This document shows positions 1-8,535 of a stretch of 64,000 bases of DNA, piece after piece (the stretch's first letter is position 1; each line of letters opens with the position of its first letter). The notes under the pieces were generated by a model. It made no database searches and was not told the DNA's origin. It saw only the letters and a list, made by a program, of their open reading frames with translations. This stretch comes from Closterium sp. Naga37s-1. Lineage: Eukaryota > Streptophyta > Zygnematophyceae > Desmidiales > Closteriaceae. A program made the translations under genes and the position numbers. The stretch is from the NCBI GenBank assembly GCA_947471745.1, contig CANJKZ010000981.1:1197173-1261172 (forward strand), given 5' to 3'.

Positions 1-470
1 ACCACCTCCCACCGCGAATCATCGCTCTCTCACCTGCTTCCTTCAACAGCTGGTCCATCTCCTCTTTCCCGCCCTTCTTCCCTTCCCCTTCACCCCGATT
101 CAAATCGACCAGCACTAGAAGCACCAACACCCACCCTTGCACCACTCCCCTCCCTCCCCCACTGCCTCCCACCACTCAGCACCGCTCTCTCACCTGCTTC
201 CTTCAACAGTTGATCCATCGGATCGTCCATCTCCCCCTTCCCGCCCTTCCTCCCTTCCCCCCTTTCTTCCCTCCCCCCCCCTAACTTCAAATCCACCAGC
301 ACTGGCAGCCAGCACCACCCACCACCTTGCATCATCACTCCCCACCACCTCCCACCACGCATCACCGCTCTCTCACCTGCTTCTTTCAACAGTTGATCCA
401 TCGGATCGTCCATCTCCCCCTTCCCGCTCTTCTTCCCATCCCCTCCGGCTCCCCCTCCCCCTGACCCGAA
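1..470 (-). repeat. Three tandem copies of the 3' end of the minus-strand exon
   Basis: The stretch that encodes GEMDDPMDQLLKEA plus its GTGAGA donor appears three times, with exon ends near 377, 194 and 34 and a spacing of about 160-185 bp. The two left copies share the donor and a few codons (the leftmost lacks the DDP codons). Upstream of the coding core they carry intron-like sequence containing a shared GATTTGAA segment. Copies differ by substitutions and small indels, so they are not an assembly stutter of one sequence. Confidence 0.7.
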
Positions 471-578
471 ACCACCTCCCCCGAATCCGCCCGCCAACCC
501 GCGCCCTCCCCCCTGCTCCTGCTGCTGCTGCCGCGCCTGCAGCGCCTGGGAGGTGCGCTGCGCTGCTGCTGGGTCCAG
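377..578 (-). CDS. Partial gene: one exon of an unrecognised Gly/Gln-rich protein
   Basis: Read on the minus strand, a 21-C pyrimidine run (581-601 on the plus strand) ends in CAG at 579-580. From 578 an open frame runs LDPAAAQRTSQALQAR, then poly-Q, then a glycine-rich stretch with FGGGGFGSGGGG, then GKGEMDDPMDQLLKEAG, and ends at a GTGAGA donor just after 377. The 202-nt exon has good acceptor and donor signals, so I read it as part of a real spliced gene that continues left, outside the window. The upstream exon and start codon are not identified; the region to about 1100 is low-complexity. I do not recognise the family. The acidic helix DDPMDQLLKEAG is the best query for a search. Both ends of this exon are tandemly copied next to it, so the true splice structure is uncertain. 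Confidence 0.45.
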
Positions 579-875
579 CTGGGGGGGGGGGGGGGGGGGG
601 GAGAGAGAGGGAGGGGAGAGGGGGGGGGGAAAGAGTGGGGGGGGTGTTAATCTTGCTTGCTAGCAAGCCAGAGGGGGTGAACTTCGCCTCCACGCCTGGG
701 AGGTTGGGAGGTGCGCTGCGCTGCTGCGGGGTCCAACTGGGGGAGGGGGGAAGAGGAGAGAAAAGGGGGAGTGGGTAGGGGGAGGGGAAGGAGGACAAAG
801 CGGAGTTTGAAGCGCCTGGATTAGCCTGCAGCGCCCAAGGAGTGAGCTGCGTTGCTGCAGGGCCCAACTACGGAG
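534..875 (-). repeat. Three tandem copies of the 5' end of the minus-strand exon
   Basis: The acceptor side of the exon (plus-strand motif GTGCGCTGCGCTGCTGC followed by GGGTCCA and a G-run) recurs at about 551-600, 711-740 and 843-880, with progressive divergence. Only the leftmost is joined to the long open exon. The intervening sequence is G-rich on the plus strand (pyrimidine-rich on the coding strand), as expected for intron pieces. Confidence 0.6.
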
Positions 876-1055
876 GAGGGAGAGAAGCGGGGGGAAGGGG
901 GGGAGGCAGGAAGGAAAGGGGAAGAAGCGGGAGAGGGGGAGAGGAAATGCGGGGACGGCGGAGCTGCGAGTGTGAGGGTGAGCTGAAGGCAAGGGGGTGG
1001 AACATGCAAGACGAACACGATGTGAGTTGAAGGATCGAGGTTTCGGGTTGGAGGT

Positions 1056-1064
1056 TTAGGGTTT
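1056..1064 (-). promoter_or_regulatory. Telo-box (AAACCCTAA)
   Basis: The minus strand reads AAACCCTAA, the plant telo-box found near transcription starts of many translation and growth genes. It lies upstream of the minus-strand gene at the left edge, inside a wider run of AAACC/CCTAAA-like words at 1038-1070. The position suits a promoter or 5' leader of that gene, but there is no direct evidence of function. Confidence 0.4.
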
Positions 1065-1074
1065 AAGGTTGAGC

Positions 1075-1560
1075 AGTCCATGGTCCATTGCCTCTGCATG
1101 CGGATGCTTCACCTTCTAGCCAAGATTCGGCTAAGAGAGAAGGGACTAGGAGGAGTAGAAGCTGGGCGGAAGCAGGGGAAGAACCAGGGAGATGTTTAAC
1201 TAAGCATTTTCCTCACATCAAATCACTTCATCTCCCCTCAGCTCCCTTCGCTCTCCTTCGAATTTTCATCGCCTCGACTCAAATGATCTCAACTCTCGTC
1301 GTCTCACCTTGAGCCTCTTTGCTTTCTTCGACTGCTCCTTAGCTGCCCGTTTCGCCTCTGCCTTGCCGCCCTCCACCTTCTCATACTTCTGTACTCGGTA
1401 AGGAGTGGACACGGTAAGGAACAATCGGAAAAGAAAAGGTTAAACGCAATGCTTGCTCGGGTAGCTTGGTAACTAGCACGCCATATAAGTGCGAAAGTGA
1501 CATCAGCGCATAATATTCAAGTACCGTGGAGATTGGGACGTTCCCATAACAGAGTCAGTG
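1075..1560. other. Intergenic stretch, nothing recognised
   Basis: No long open frame with convincing codon pattern, no RNA gene and no repeat stands out. The first part may be the 5' leader or promoter of the minus-strand gene to the left. Confidence 0.5.
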
Positions 1561-1706
1561 CAACAGAGTCAGCTTATAGCGCCTACGGAAGCGACAGAGT
1601 AAGCTTTGTAACGCGTTAGCGCGACAAATTCTTCTTATAACGCGTATCAGGGCGACAGAAACAGCTTATAACGCGTACCAGGGCGACAGAGTCAGCTTGC
1701 GACGGG
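1561..1706. repeat. 31-bp degenerate tandem repeat, five copies
   Basis: Five adjacent units begin near 1561, 1590, 1621, 1652 and 1683. The consensus is GCGACAGAGTCAGCTTATAA followed by CGCGTACCAGG. Units differ by several substitutions each. No coding role is visible. Confidence 0.75.
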
Positions 1707-2850
1707 AGGTAGTGGCGCAGCGGTATGAGGTCCACGAGATGATCGAAGACTGAAGAAAGGATTTCAGAGAAAAATGGGCGGGGAAAGGGACGAGGAAAAG
1801 GACGGGAACAAGAAAGGGAGGAGAAAGGGGAAGCCGGGCGGCTGAATAAGACGAGGGGAATAGAAACAACAGTATTTAGAGGAGAGATAATGCTGACGTT
1901 CAAATCGGCGCGCACTGACATTGGCTGTCTTCCGCGACTCGCCGTTTTGTTGTCCCTCCCGGCTCGATCCGAGCGATGGCACCCATGCTCCGCTCTATAA
2001 CGAGTCACCAAAGCAGTCGCTCAAAACACCTCGATAACGAATAACCAATCTAGTCGATATTAGTCTCTCAATCGCGAGAAACGCAGTCTCGCCCTTGCAT
2101 ACTTAACCCGCGAAAGTAAACCAGCATCCGCCCACTCATACAAAACGACAAATTGCGACAAACCCTCGAGAAACCCTGATTCCTACTAAGAGTAAATACG
2201 TCGTAAAATGACGGCAGGGGAATAAACCAGGAAGGGGTAGTGGATACACGCAGCGACACACTAGAGGCTCAGTAGGATCTCTAGGCTATGCAAAAAGCCT
2301 GGCAGCTTAGAGTGCTAATGATGAGGCTATCTGGAATGACAAGTCTGCTGGGGTTCTAGCCTGCCAGGCCGGAAGTGTTCAGAGTTTCCAGTCACCAGGC
2401 TTCGACACGTTTTACTCCGATACTGTACTTTACCCCAAGGTGTAAGCACTGGAGTATTCCGTATCACTAGTATATTTAATCTGCGGTCTTTGTTAGTACA
2501 GCAAGTTTGATTTTGAGCACTTATTGAACTGATGGAGAAAATAAATCAAGACATGGCAAAAACTCATCATCGTGTTGCTAATTACTTGTATTACCATATA
2601 GCACCTGTCTTTTGGAAATAACGAGCAAGGTTTGATTTATCACCGTACGTGTCAATACCACTACATGTATCAGAATCTACCAGACGCGTACATCGTGCCC
2701 GGAATCTACCAGCGACACGGGCCGGGCAAATTTCATTATTGCGGTTTTATGCGATAGAAAGCTGTTTGTCAGAGGCGATCAATCGCTAGTTTATTTCAAC
2801 TCACTGACATCTTCCACCGTCAGCCTGGCTCCGACCGACTAGCCGCTCAT
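1707..2850. other. Intergenic stretch, nothing recognised
   Basis: Mixed-composition sequence without a supported gene, RNA or mobile-element terminus. It is the likely upstream region of the RMT2-like gene that starts at 2903; no clear TATA box or other core element could be assigned. Confidence 0.5.
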
Positions 2851-2856
2851 CTTTGC

Positions 2857-2950
2857 CTGACGCGGGTACCTCGAAGCTGACGGGGCGAGGAATCGCCAGC
2901 CAATGGCTGACGCAGAGACCTCCGAGGCTGACGTGGCAAAGAATCGGCAG
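2857..2950 (+). repeat. 50-bp-offset duplication spanning the RMT2 start codon
   Basis: Sequence 2857-2900 (CTGACGC, ACCTC, GAAGCTGACG, GGAATCGCCAG) is repeated with changes at 2907-2950 (CTGACGC, ACCTCCGAGGCTGACG, AGAATCGGCAG). The ATG at 2903 sits at the junction, so the first coding residues are the second copy and the 5' leader is the first. The leader copy is also open in the same frame, but it carries no ATG there. Confidence 0.7.
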
Positions 2951-5900
2951 CTGATAGAAGCGTCGCGCGAGGGCGATTTAACTACAGTACTGCGACTCAT
3001 CAAGTGAGGCCCGTCTAATGGTTTCCTCGTACAGTAACTAGGGAAATTGCTGTCTGGGCGGCACAACCGCGATTCAAATCCGTGATCGCTGGGCTTGTAT
3101 GCTCGCTGCGCCGTTCGACCGCGATGAAATAAGCGAAACCTTCAACCTGAAACCCTCAACCCTGTCATAACTAGCGCCGGTATAGAGCACTCCTCCTCAA
3201 TCCTCTCATACTCAGCACTTTCAATCCTCTCCCGCTTTCCCTTAACGTCTCCCCTCCTCTTCCCCACCTTCCTCCACAAACCACCCCCACTCCGCCTCCC
3301 CTCCCGCCTCCCCCCCTCCCTCCCTTCTCACCCTCCCCCTATCTCCCCATTCCCGCTTCCCCCGGCCCCATTTCTCCCCTATGCCCCCTTTTACCCCCTC
3401 ATTTTCCCCCCTCCCTCCATGCCCTCCTTCTTCGTCATTCCTCTTCCCGCCCTCTCTTCCCACACGTCCCTTCCCCCCCCCCACCCAAAACCCGTCTTCT
3501 CAAACCCCCAGAGAAGGCGCTGACGTGGCGTATGCTGACGTGGACGCGCAGGGGAAGACAGCCCTGATGGCGGCGGCGGAAGGGGGGAGGGCGGACGTGG
3601 TGCGGGCGCTACTGGGGGAAGGGGCGGTGTGGAATGCGGTGGATATGGGGGGGAAGAGCGCAGGGGACTATGCAATGGAAGGGGTGGTGGCGTGGGGGGA
3701 GGGGGCGGAGGGGGAGGAGGAGAAAAACGAAGAGGAAAGAACGAGACGACAAGAAGTGCTAGATACACTGATTGATGCTGGTAAGTCCTTAGTGGCTTAT
3801 TGGAGGCTGGGGAGGGGAGAGGGCGGAGGTGGTGTGGGCGCTGCTGGGGGGGGGGGGGCGGTGTGGAATGCGGTGGATATGGGGGGGAAGAGCGCAGGGG
3901 ACTATGCAATGGAAGGGGTGGTGGCGTGGGGGGAGGGGGCGGAAGAGGAGGAGGAGAAAAACGAAGCGAAAGCGAGATGACAAGAGGTGTTGGATACACT
4001 GATTGATGCTGATAAGGCTGTGTTGTGTATCAAGGGGGTCAGGGGATGGCGGGGGGAGGTGAGCATCGGGGGGAGGAAGAGGAAGAGGTGACTTGGGTGG
4101 GGGGGGGAGGGCGGAAATGGTGGGGGTTCTGCTGCTGGGAGATAACTTTTGAGTCGAATCGTTCTGCACTCAAAAGTCACCTCGTTCTGCTGCTGGGAGA
4201 TCTTTCAGATCTGGAAACAGTGTGCGTGCTGCTGGGGTGCTGGGGGGCTGGCATAGTGTGAACATGGGGGGGGGTGGGGAAAGGGGATTGGGGAAGGGGC
4301 AAGGGTGGGAGATAGGCGTCAAATCAGAGCTCATTCTCGAAGAGCCAGTAGGAACCTGACACGTGGCAGCACAGCAGCAAGTGCAACAGGAGCAGGAGTA
4401 GCAGAGCTGTTGACACCTGGCCCAAATGCAGCCTAACTGTTGAAGCGGCTGCAGCTATCCCCCATGTCCCCTTCCCCCATGTTCCTTTCCTTTCCGTTCT
4501 TTCCTTCCCTTTCCTTTCCTTTCCTCCCCTTTCCTTTCCTTTCCTCTCCTTGCCTTCCCTTCTTCTTCCCTTCCTTTCCCTTCCTTCCCTTTCCTTTCCT
4601 TTCCTTTCCTTTCCTTTCTTTTCCTTCCCTTTCCTGCCTATCCTCCCTTTACCCCATCTCTCACGCATTGTTCCCTTGTACAGGCATCAAATCAGAGCTC
4701 ATTCTGGGGGCAGCCAGTAGGAACCTGACACGTGGCAGCACAGCAGCAGGAGCAGCGGAGCAGTCAGCACCTGCCTCAAATGCCGCCTACCTGTCGGAGC
4801 GACTGCAGCTGTCTGAAAGCCGATTGGTGGACGGGGAGGGAGGGGGAGTGATGATGAAGTGGGAGGGGGCTCTTATGCAAGCCCACGCGCAAGCCATCTG
4901 CCAACAGGTGGGCACGGGGCTGTGCTGTGAGGTGCTGTGCGGTGCCAGGTGTTTTAGATCGTATGTTCTACAGGCTGGGGTAGGGACAGGTCGACTGGTG
5001 GATGGGGAGGGGGGTGGTGTGATGATGAAGTGGGAGGGGGCGCTCATGCAAGCACACGCGCAAGCCATCTGCCAACGGGTTACGGGTGGGTACAATACAG
5101 TGCTGTATGTCTTGTGTGCATTGTGTTGTGAAAATACCATGTGTGTGTGTGCTGGAATAGAGACTGGTTGATTGGTGGACGGGGAGGGAGGGGGAGTGAT
5201 GATGCGGAGCGGTGGGAGGGGGAGTGATGATGCGGTGGGGGGGGGCTCTCATCATCTCATGCAAGCACACGCCCAAGCCATCTGCAACAGGTGTGTGTTA
5301 TAGCAGCAGGTCTGTGTGTGTTATAGCAGCAGGTCTGTACGGTGCTGTGCGGTGCTGTACGGTCTGTACGGTGCTGTACGGTGCTGCGCGGTGTTGTGTT
5401 GTGTGGTACTACATGCTGGACTAGAGTCTGGTTGAAGCCATTTGGCAATAGGTGGGTGGGTATGGTATTATGTGTCCTGTTGTACCCATGTTGCTCGCAT
5501 AGGCATTCGTTCTCTCTCTCTCGCCTTCCCACCATCAGCATGGGTTTTTGCTCTCTCTCTTCTTGCCGTTCTCCCTGCTTTCCTTCATTTCGGGGACGCG
5601 ATATTCCCACCAACGGGTTTGCATGGGCTTAATAGACACTGCACTGTCACTGCTGCTTTCTCGACCTTTTCCAACCACTCCCAACCCTTCCTTCTCCCTC
5701 TCTACCCTTCAGGGAGGAGATATTCTCAATATCGGGTTTGGCATGGGTATAATAGACACCGCCATTGCAGCACGCATCGGCCAATCGGAAGGCGGGATTC
5801 GATCGCACACTATAGTGGAAGCGCATCCGGACGTTATAGCGAGGATGAAGGGGGAGGGGTGGCATGAGAAGGAGGGAGTGAGGGTGGTGGAGGGGAGATG

Positions 5901-7645
5901 GCAAGACGTGTTACCGCAACTAGGGCAATACGACGGTGAGTATTCTGGGTACAGCTGGTAATATACCTTCTGCAAATGGGGTAGTTGGTGCAGTTCCTTC
6001 CGTCTTCTGGTGGTTTACCACAGGAGACAGTGGAAGGGTGATGGCAGGACTGTAGCTGCTGGTAAGTCATTTTCTGAGTGGAGGCGCCTCATACCACAGC
6101 TGCTAGCACGTGCTGCCACATCATCACCCCATGCCTTCTTCTCCCATTGTTTTGTCGTGCCTCTCCCTAAGCTCTGCCATTAGGACAAGTTACCTGTTGG
6201 AGTAGGATGAGTCACCTGCTGGATCCAGGTCGAATCTTTATGCGTTGGCTCCCATCCATGCAGGCATATTCTTTGACACGTATGGAGAATACTACGACGA
6301 TCTGCGTGAATTCCACTCCCACCTGCCGCGCCTCCTCAAGCCCAGCGGCCTCTACTCCTTATTCAACGGCATGTGTGGCGACAACGCCTTCTTCCACACT
6401 GTCTGGTCTACTGCCACATGTGTTGCCTCTCAATCCCTCTGCTTCTTCTTGCCCCTCCCTTTCCTTGTCCATCCTTCCCTCTCCCTCCATCTCCCTGCAT
6501 TCATTTCTGTCAAAGCAGGCATATTCTTTGACACTTACGGGGAATATTACGATGATCTCCGCGAGTTCCACTCGCACCTCCCGCGCCTCCTTAAGCCCAG
6601 CGGCCTCTACTCATTCTTCAACGGCATGTGCGGCAACAACGCCTCTTTTCTTGCCCCTCTTTCTCCTTGTCCCTTCCGTTTCTTGTCCCTCCTTTTCCCT
6701 GCCCCTTTTCTCCATTCAGGAATTTTCTTTGACACATACGGAGAATATTACGACGACCTCCGGGAGTTCCATTCGCACCTCCCTTCCCTCCTCAAGCCCA
6801 GCGGGCTCTACTCCTTCAACGGCATGTGTGGCAACAACGCCTTCTTCTTGCCCCTCCCATTCCATGCCCCTCCCTTCTCTTTCCCTACCTACAGGCATGT
6901 GTGGCGACAATGCCTTCTTCCACACCGTCTGGTCTACTGCCACATGTGCTGAGTGGCCTTGCTTTCCTCCCCCTCTCGGTGTCCCCTACCCTCCGTGCAG
7001 GCATATTCTTTGACACGTATGGAGAATACTATGACAATCTTCGCGAATTCCACTCCCACCTCCCTTCCCTCCTCAAGCCCAGCGGGCTCTACTCGTTCTT
7101 CAACGGCATGTGTGGCGACAACGCCTTCTTCCACACCGTCTGGTCTACTGCCACATAGTAGCGTTGGAGCTGCAGCAGCACGTGGGCCTGACCACTCAGT
7201 TCATCCCTCTCTTTTCCTCCCTCTGCTACTTCCTCCCCTTGCCCCTCCCTTTCCTCCCCCGCCCCTCCCATCTCCAGGCATCTTCTTTGACACATATGGA
7301 GAATACTACGATGATCTCCGAGAGTTCCATTCCCACCTTCCACAGCTACTGAAACCCAGCGGGCTCTATTCCTTCTTCAACGGCATGTGTGGCGACAACG
7401 CCTTCTTCCACACCGTCTACTGCCACATAGTAGCGTTGGAGCTGCAGCAGCTCGTGGGGCTGACCACTCAGTTCATTCCCCTGCCGGTCAGCCGGTGCTT
7501 GGATGGGGACACGTGGGCGGGGGTGCGGCATAAGTACTGGCAGCTAGACGCCTATCACCTGCCCGTTTGCTACCGTGATGAGACAGAGGAGGGGGGGGAG
7601 GAGGAGAAGGAACAACAGGAGGGAGAGGAGGGGGAGGAGGCATAG
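2903..7645 (+). CDS. RMT2: RMT2-like protein arginine N-methyltransferase with ankyrin N-terminus, five exons
   Basis: Proposed exons: 2903-3003, 3512-3780, 4684-4907, 5713-5935, 7278-7645, all with GT-AG introns. The phases close with no frameshift (1185 nt, 394 residues), close to the size of yeast Rmt2. Residues 1-100 form a helical and ankyrin-like region (EGADVAYADVDAQGKTALM). Residues about 155-198 hold the family's conserved VMMKWE and HAQAIC segment. Methyltransferase motif I is NIGFGMG at 204-210, with acidic E234 suited to bind SAM ribose. Exon 5 opens with GIFFDTYGE, and the end has KYWQLDAYHLPVCYRDE before an acidic tail. Yeast Rmt2 methylates the delta nitrogen of an arginine in ribosomal protein L12; the same role here is inferred from family. 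The assignment is strong; the exact exon choice among the duplicated copies is less so. Exon copies E (exon 5) and 4684 (exon 3) were chosen because only they keep the frame. Confidence 0.85.
3790..4143 (+). pseudogene. Decayed tandem copies of RMT2 exon 2
   Basis: From about 3790 the ankyrin exon is repeated: the codons for VWNAVDMGGKSAGDYAMEG and WGEGAE are nearly intact at 3860-3950. The end, DTLIDAD at about 3991-4014, has lost the splice donor: the true exon ends G-GTAAGT at 3781, while the copy reads G-ATAAGG. The frame also meets a TGA at 3978-3980. A third fragment at about 4106-4143 matches the RADVVRALLGE part and carries the hairpin insertion described at 4144. These are best read as non-functional duplicates inside intron 2. 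Confidence 0.75.
4144..4183. mobile_element. Hairpin insertion with 18-bp flanking duplication (locus 1)
   Basis: A 40-bp segment carries inverted arms ACTTTTGAGT (4145-4154) and ACTCAAAAGT (4168-4177) around a 13-nt loop. It is bounded by exact direct repeats GTTCTGCTGCTGGGAGAT at 4126-4143 and 4184-4201. The arms are the same as in the hairpin at 16663-16694 and in the 17-64 kb satellite, but the loop differs. The duplicated 18 bp belong to a decayed copy of RMT2 exon 2. I infer insertion with duplication of target sequence. No protein is encoded. Confidence 0.6.
4316..4455 (+). pseudogene. Decayed upstream copy of RMT2 exon 3
   Basis: It begins after an AG and matches the true exon (4684 on) over the codons for IKSELIL and RNLTRGSTAA through the leucine-rich RLQL part. 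It has indels and an in-frame stop (GCC-TAA near 4433), and lacks the downstream VMMKWE part. It lies 368 bp upstream of the used exon, separated by a pyrimidine-rich tract. Confidence 0.7.
4486..4660. repeat. TTTCC/CCTTT pyrimidine microsatellite
   Basis: Long imperfect run of CCTTT pentamers, all pyrimidine on the plus strand, directly in front of the acceptor of RMT2 exon 3. Such mirror-symmetric purine/pyrimidine tracts can form triplex DNA. Here it may also serve as an extended pyrimidine tract for splicing. Confidence 0.75.
4985..5455 (+). pseudogene. Decayed downstream copies of the end of RMT2 exon 3
   Basis: The segment coding RLVDGEGGGVMMKWE and AQAICQ plus its donor recurs at about 4990-5080 (well preserved), 5168-5291 (with an internal repeat of GGGAGTGATGATGCGG) and as a short tail at 5433-5452 (AAGCCATTTGGCAATAG before GTGGGT). 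Between them lies a GGTGCTGTACGGT simple repeat (5338-5400). All sit inside intron 3. They lack their own acceptor in the right phase, so inclusion in mRNA is unlikely. Confidence 0.7.
5588..5665 (+). pseudogene. Decayed copy of RMT2 exon 4 start
   Basis: GATATTCCCACCAACGGGTT followed by GCATGGGCTTAATAGACACTG matches the SAM-binding exon start at 5713 (GATATTCTCAATATCGGGTT, then GGCATGGGTATAATAGACACC). The copy loses one G in the glycine motif, which shifts its frame, and it fades out after about 80 bp. Confidence 0.6.
6264..6419 (+). pseudogene. RMT2 exon 5 copy A
   Basis: Follows a good CAG acceptor and encodes GIFFDTYGEYYDDLREF through FNGMCGDNAFFHTV, nearly identical to the used exon at 7278. 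After HTV it carries a 5-nt insertion (GGTCT) that the used copy lacks. It could end at CCACAT-GTGTTG; that makes it 156 nt, a multiple of three in the same phase, so its inclusion as an extra exon would keep the frame. Whether that happens cannot be told from DNA. Confidence 0.65.
6519..6650 (+). pseudogene. RMT2 exon 5 copy B
   Basis: Starts after AAAGCAG and encodes the same IFFDTYGEYYDDLREFHSHL segment up to MCGNNA, then runs into intron-like pyrimidine sequence. It is truncated relative to copy A and has no clear donor in a useful phase. Confidence 0.65.
6720..6950 (+). pseudogene. RMT2 exon 5 copy C with a separate tail fragment
   Basis: After TTCAG the copy encodes IFFDTYGEYYDDLREFHSHL to FNGMCGNNAFF, with one codon lost in YSF-NG compared with YSFFNG. 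A second short fragment at about 6896-6950, behind its own CAG, repeats the MCGDNAFFHTV part and again carries the GGTCT insertion. Together they look like a copy broken by a later small duplication. Confidence 0.6.
7001..7216 (+). pseudogene. RMT2 exon 5 copy D
   Basis: The longest decayed copy: it continues past HTV into the sequence that in the used exon encodes VALELQQLVGLTTQFIP. The GGTCT insertion throws it out of frame, giving a stop (TAG) at 7156-7158. It then fades into a pyrimidine-rich stretch before copy E, the used exon at 7278. Confidence 0.7.
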
Positions 7646-7741
7646 GTACGTGGGCGGGGGTGCGGCATAGGTACTGGCAGCTGGATGCCTATCACCTGCC
7701 CGTTTGCTACCGTGCAGAGGAAGTGGAAGGGGAGAAGGGGG

Positions 7742-7747
7742 AATAAA
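7742..7747 (+). promoter_or_regulatory. AATAAA polyadenylation signal candidate
   Basis: AATAAA about 100 bp after the RMT2 stop, in the context GGGGGAATAAAGG. The same word in the same context recurs in later 3'-end copies at 7985-7990 and, beyond the retrotransposon, at 14341-14346. Any could serve the RMT2 transcript. Confidence 0.4.
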
Positions 7748-8195
7748 GGGTGGGGAAGTGCAGTAAGGGAGGGCGGGGGTGCGGCACAGGTACTGGCAGC
7801 TGGATGCTTACTACCTGCCCGTTTGCTACCACCTGCCTGGGCGGGGGTGAGGCATAGGTACGAGGGCGGGGGTGCGGCACAGGTACTGGCAGCTGGATGC
7901 TTACCACCTGCCTGTTTGCTACCACGATGAGACAGAGGAGGGGGAGGAGGGGGAGAAGGGAGAGGAGGGGTAGGAGTGGGGGGGAATAAAGGCTACAGCT
8001 GTAAAGGAGGCCAGGGGTGCGGCACAGGTACTGGCAGCTGGATGCTTGTCACCTGCCTGTTTTGCTACCGTGGTGAGGGAGAGGAGGGTGAAGTGGGGGA
8101 GGGGGAGGAGGAAAGGTTGGGAAAAGAGGGTGTGGAAATTCAGTAGAGCAGCAAGTACTGGCAGCTGGATGCTTATCACCTGGCTGTACCTGGCT

Positions 8196-8200
8196 GTTTG
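8196..8200. repeat. Target-site duplication GTTTG (left)
   Basis: GTTTG directly precedes the left LTR and recurs right after the right LTR at 14259-14263. Five bp is the usual length for Ty1/copia integration. Joining the flanks restores a continuous RMT2 3'-end copy. Confidence 0.9.
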
Positions 8201-8329
8201 TCTCAAAGTTAGCGAACAACGGAATGATTGGAATAGAAACGAATGGGGTACAAATGAGCAACCCTAGAAGCTGTACCCCCTAGAGTGCAACTCACTATAG
8301 CCTATCATATCAATGTTCAACATTTGACA
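8201..8329 (-). repeat. 3' LTR (129 bp)
   Basis: Identical by eye to 14130-14258. In the element's own orientation it starts TGTCAAATGTTG and ends AACTTTGAGA, so the 5' end is the usual TG but the 3' end is GA and not CA. At 129 bp it is short for a copia element. Confidence 0.92.
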
Positions 8330-8339
8330 CACCCCCATA
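8330..8339 (-). promoter_or_regulatory. Polypurine tract
   Basis: On the minus strand TATGGGGGTG directly abuts the 3' LTR, the expected position of the plus-strand DNA primer in retrotransposon replication. Confidence 0.65.
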
Positions 8340-8535
8340 GGCTAAGTGAGGGGCATCAAAGCAAGCAAGGTGAACAAACGGTCACAAGACCAGTCAAAGC
8401 AAGAACCAAGGCAAGCTCAGGGTGGATCTCAAGGACACCACACAAATTCCGAGCGCAAGCAAGCGGCCACAAGGCCAGTTCAAGAGTTCACTAGGATATA
8501 AATACAAAGCACAACAAGCAGAGCAAGCAACAGGA

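Larger units (their letters stand above)
7646..8200 (+). repeat. Tandem decayed copies of the RMT2 3' end and 3' UTR
   Basis: The codons for YWQLDAYHLPVCYR, preceded by GGGCGGGGGTGCGGCA, are repeated after the stop codon: the TACTGGCAGCT word is at 7535 (used), 7672, 7791, 7884, 8029 and 8156. Each copy trails into acidic-tail-like GGAGGAGG sequence, and some carry an AATAAA. The last copy is split by the copia element and resumes at 14259 (GTTTGCTACCGCACCGAG). They are non-coding remnants or 3' UTR. Confidence 0.75.

Noticed and set aside
137..992. Open frames of 110-213 codons on both strands at the left edge
   Set aside because: Pro/Ser- or Gly/Arg-rich translations of pyrimidine- and G-rich intron sequence; only the 377-578 minus-strand exon has matching splice signals.
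1616..2011. 131-codon minus-strand frame
   Set aside because: No recognisable domain or splice context; it overlaps the 31-bp tandem repeat and reads as chance.
3242..4261. Long Pro- or Gly-rich frames opposite and around the ankyrin exon
   Set aside because: They are shadow frames of the duplicated exon 2 and of pyrimidine-rich intron DNA.
5338..5424. Short cysteine-rich peptide frame (GGTGCTGTACGGT repeat)
   Set aside because: A simple-sequence repeat inside RMT2 intron 3, open by chance.
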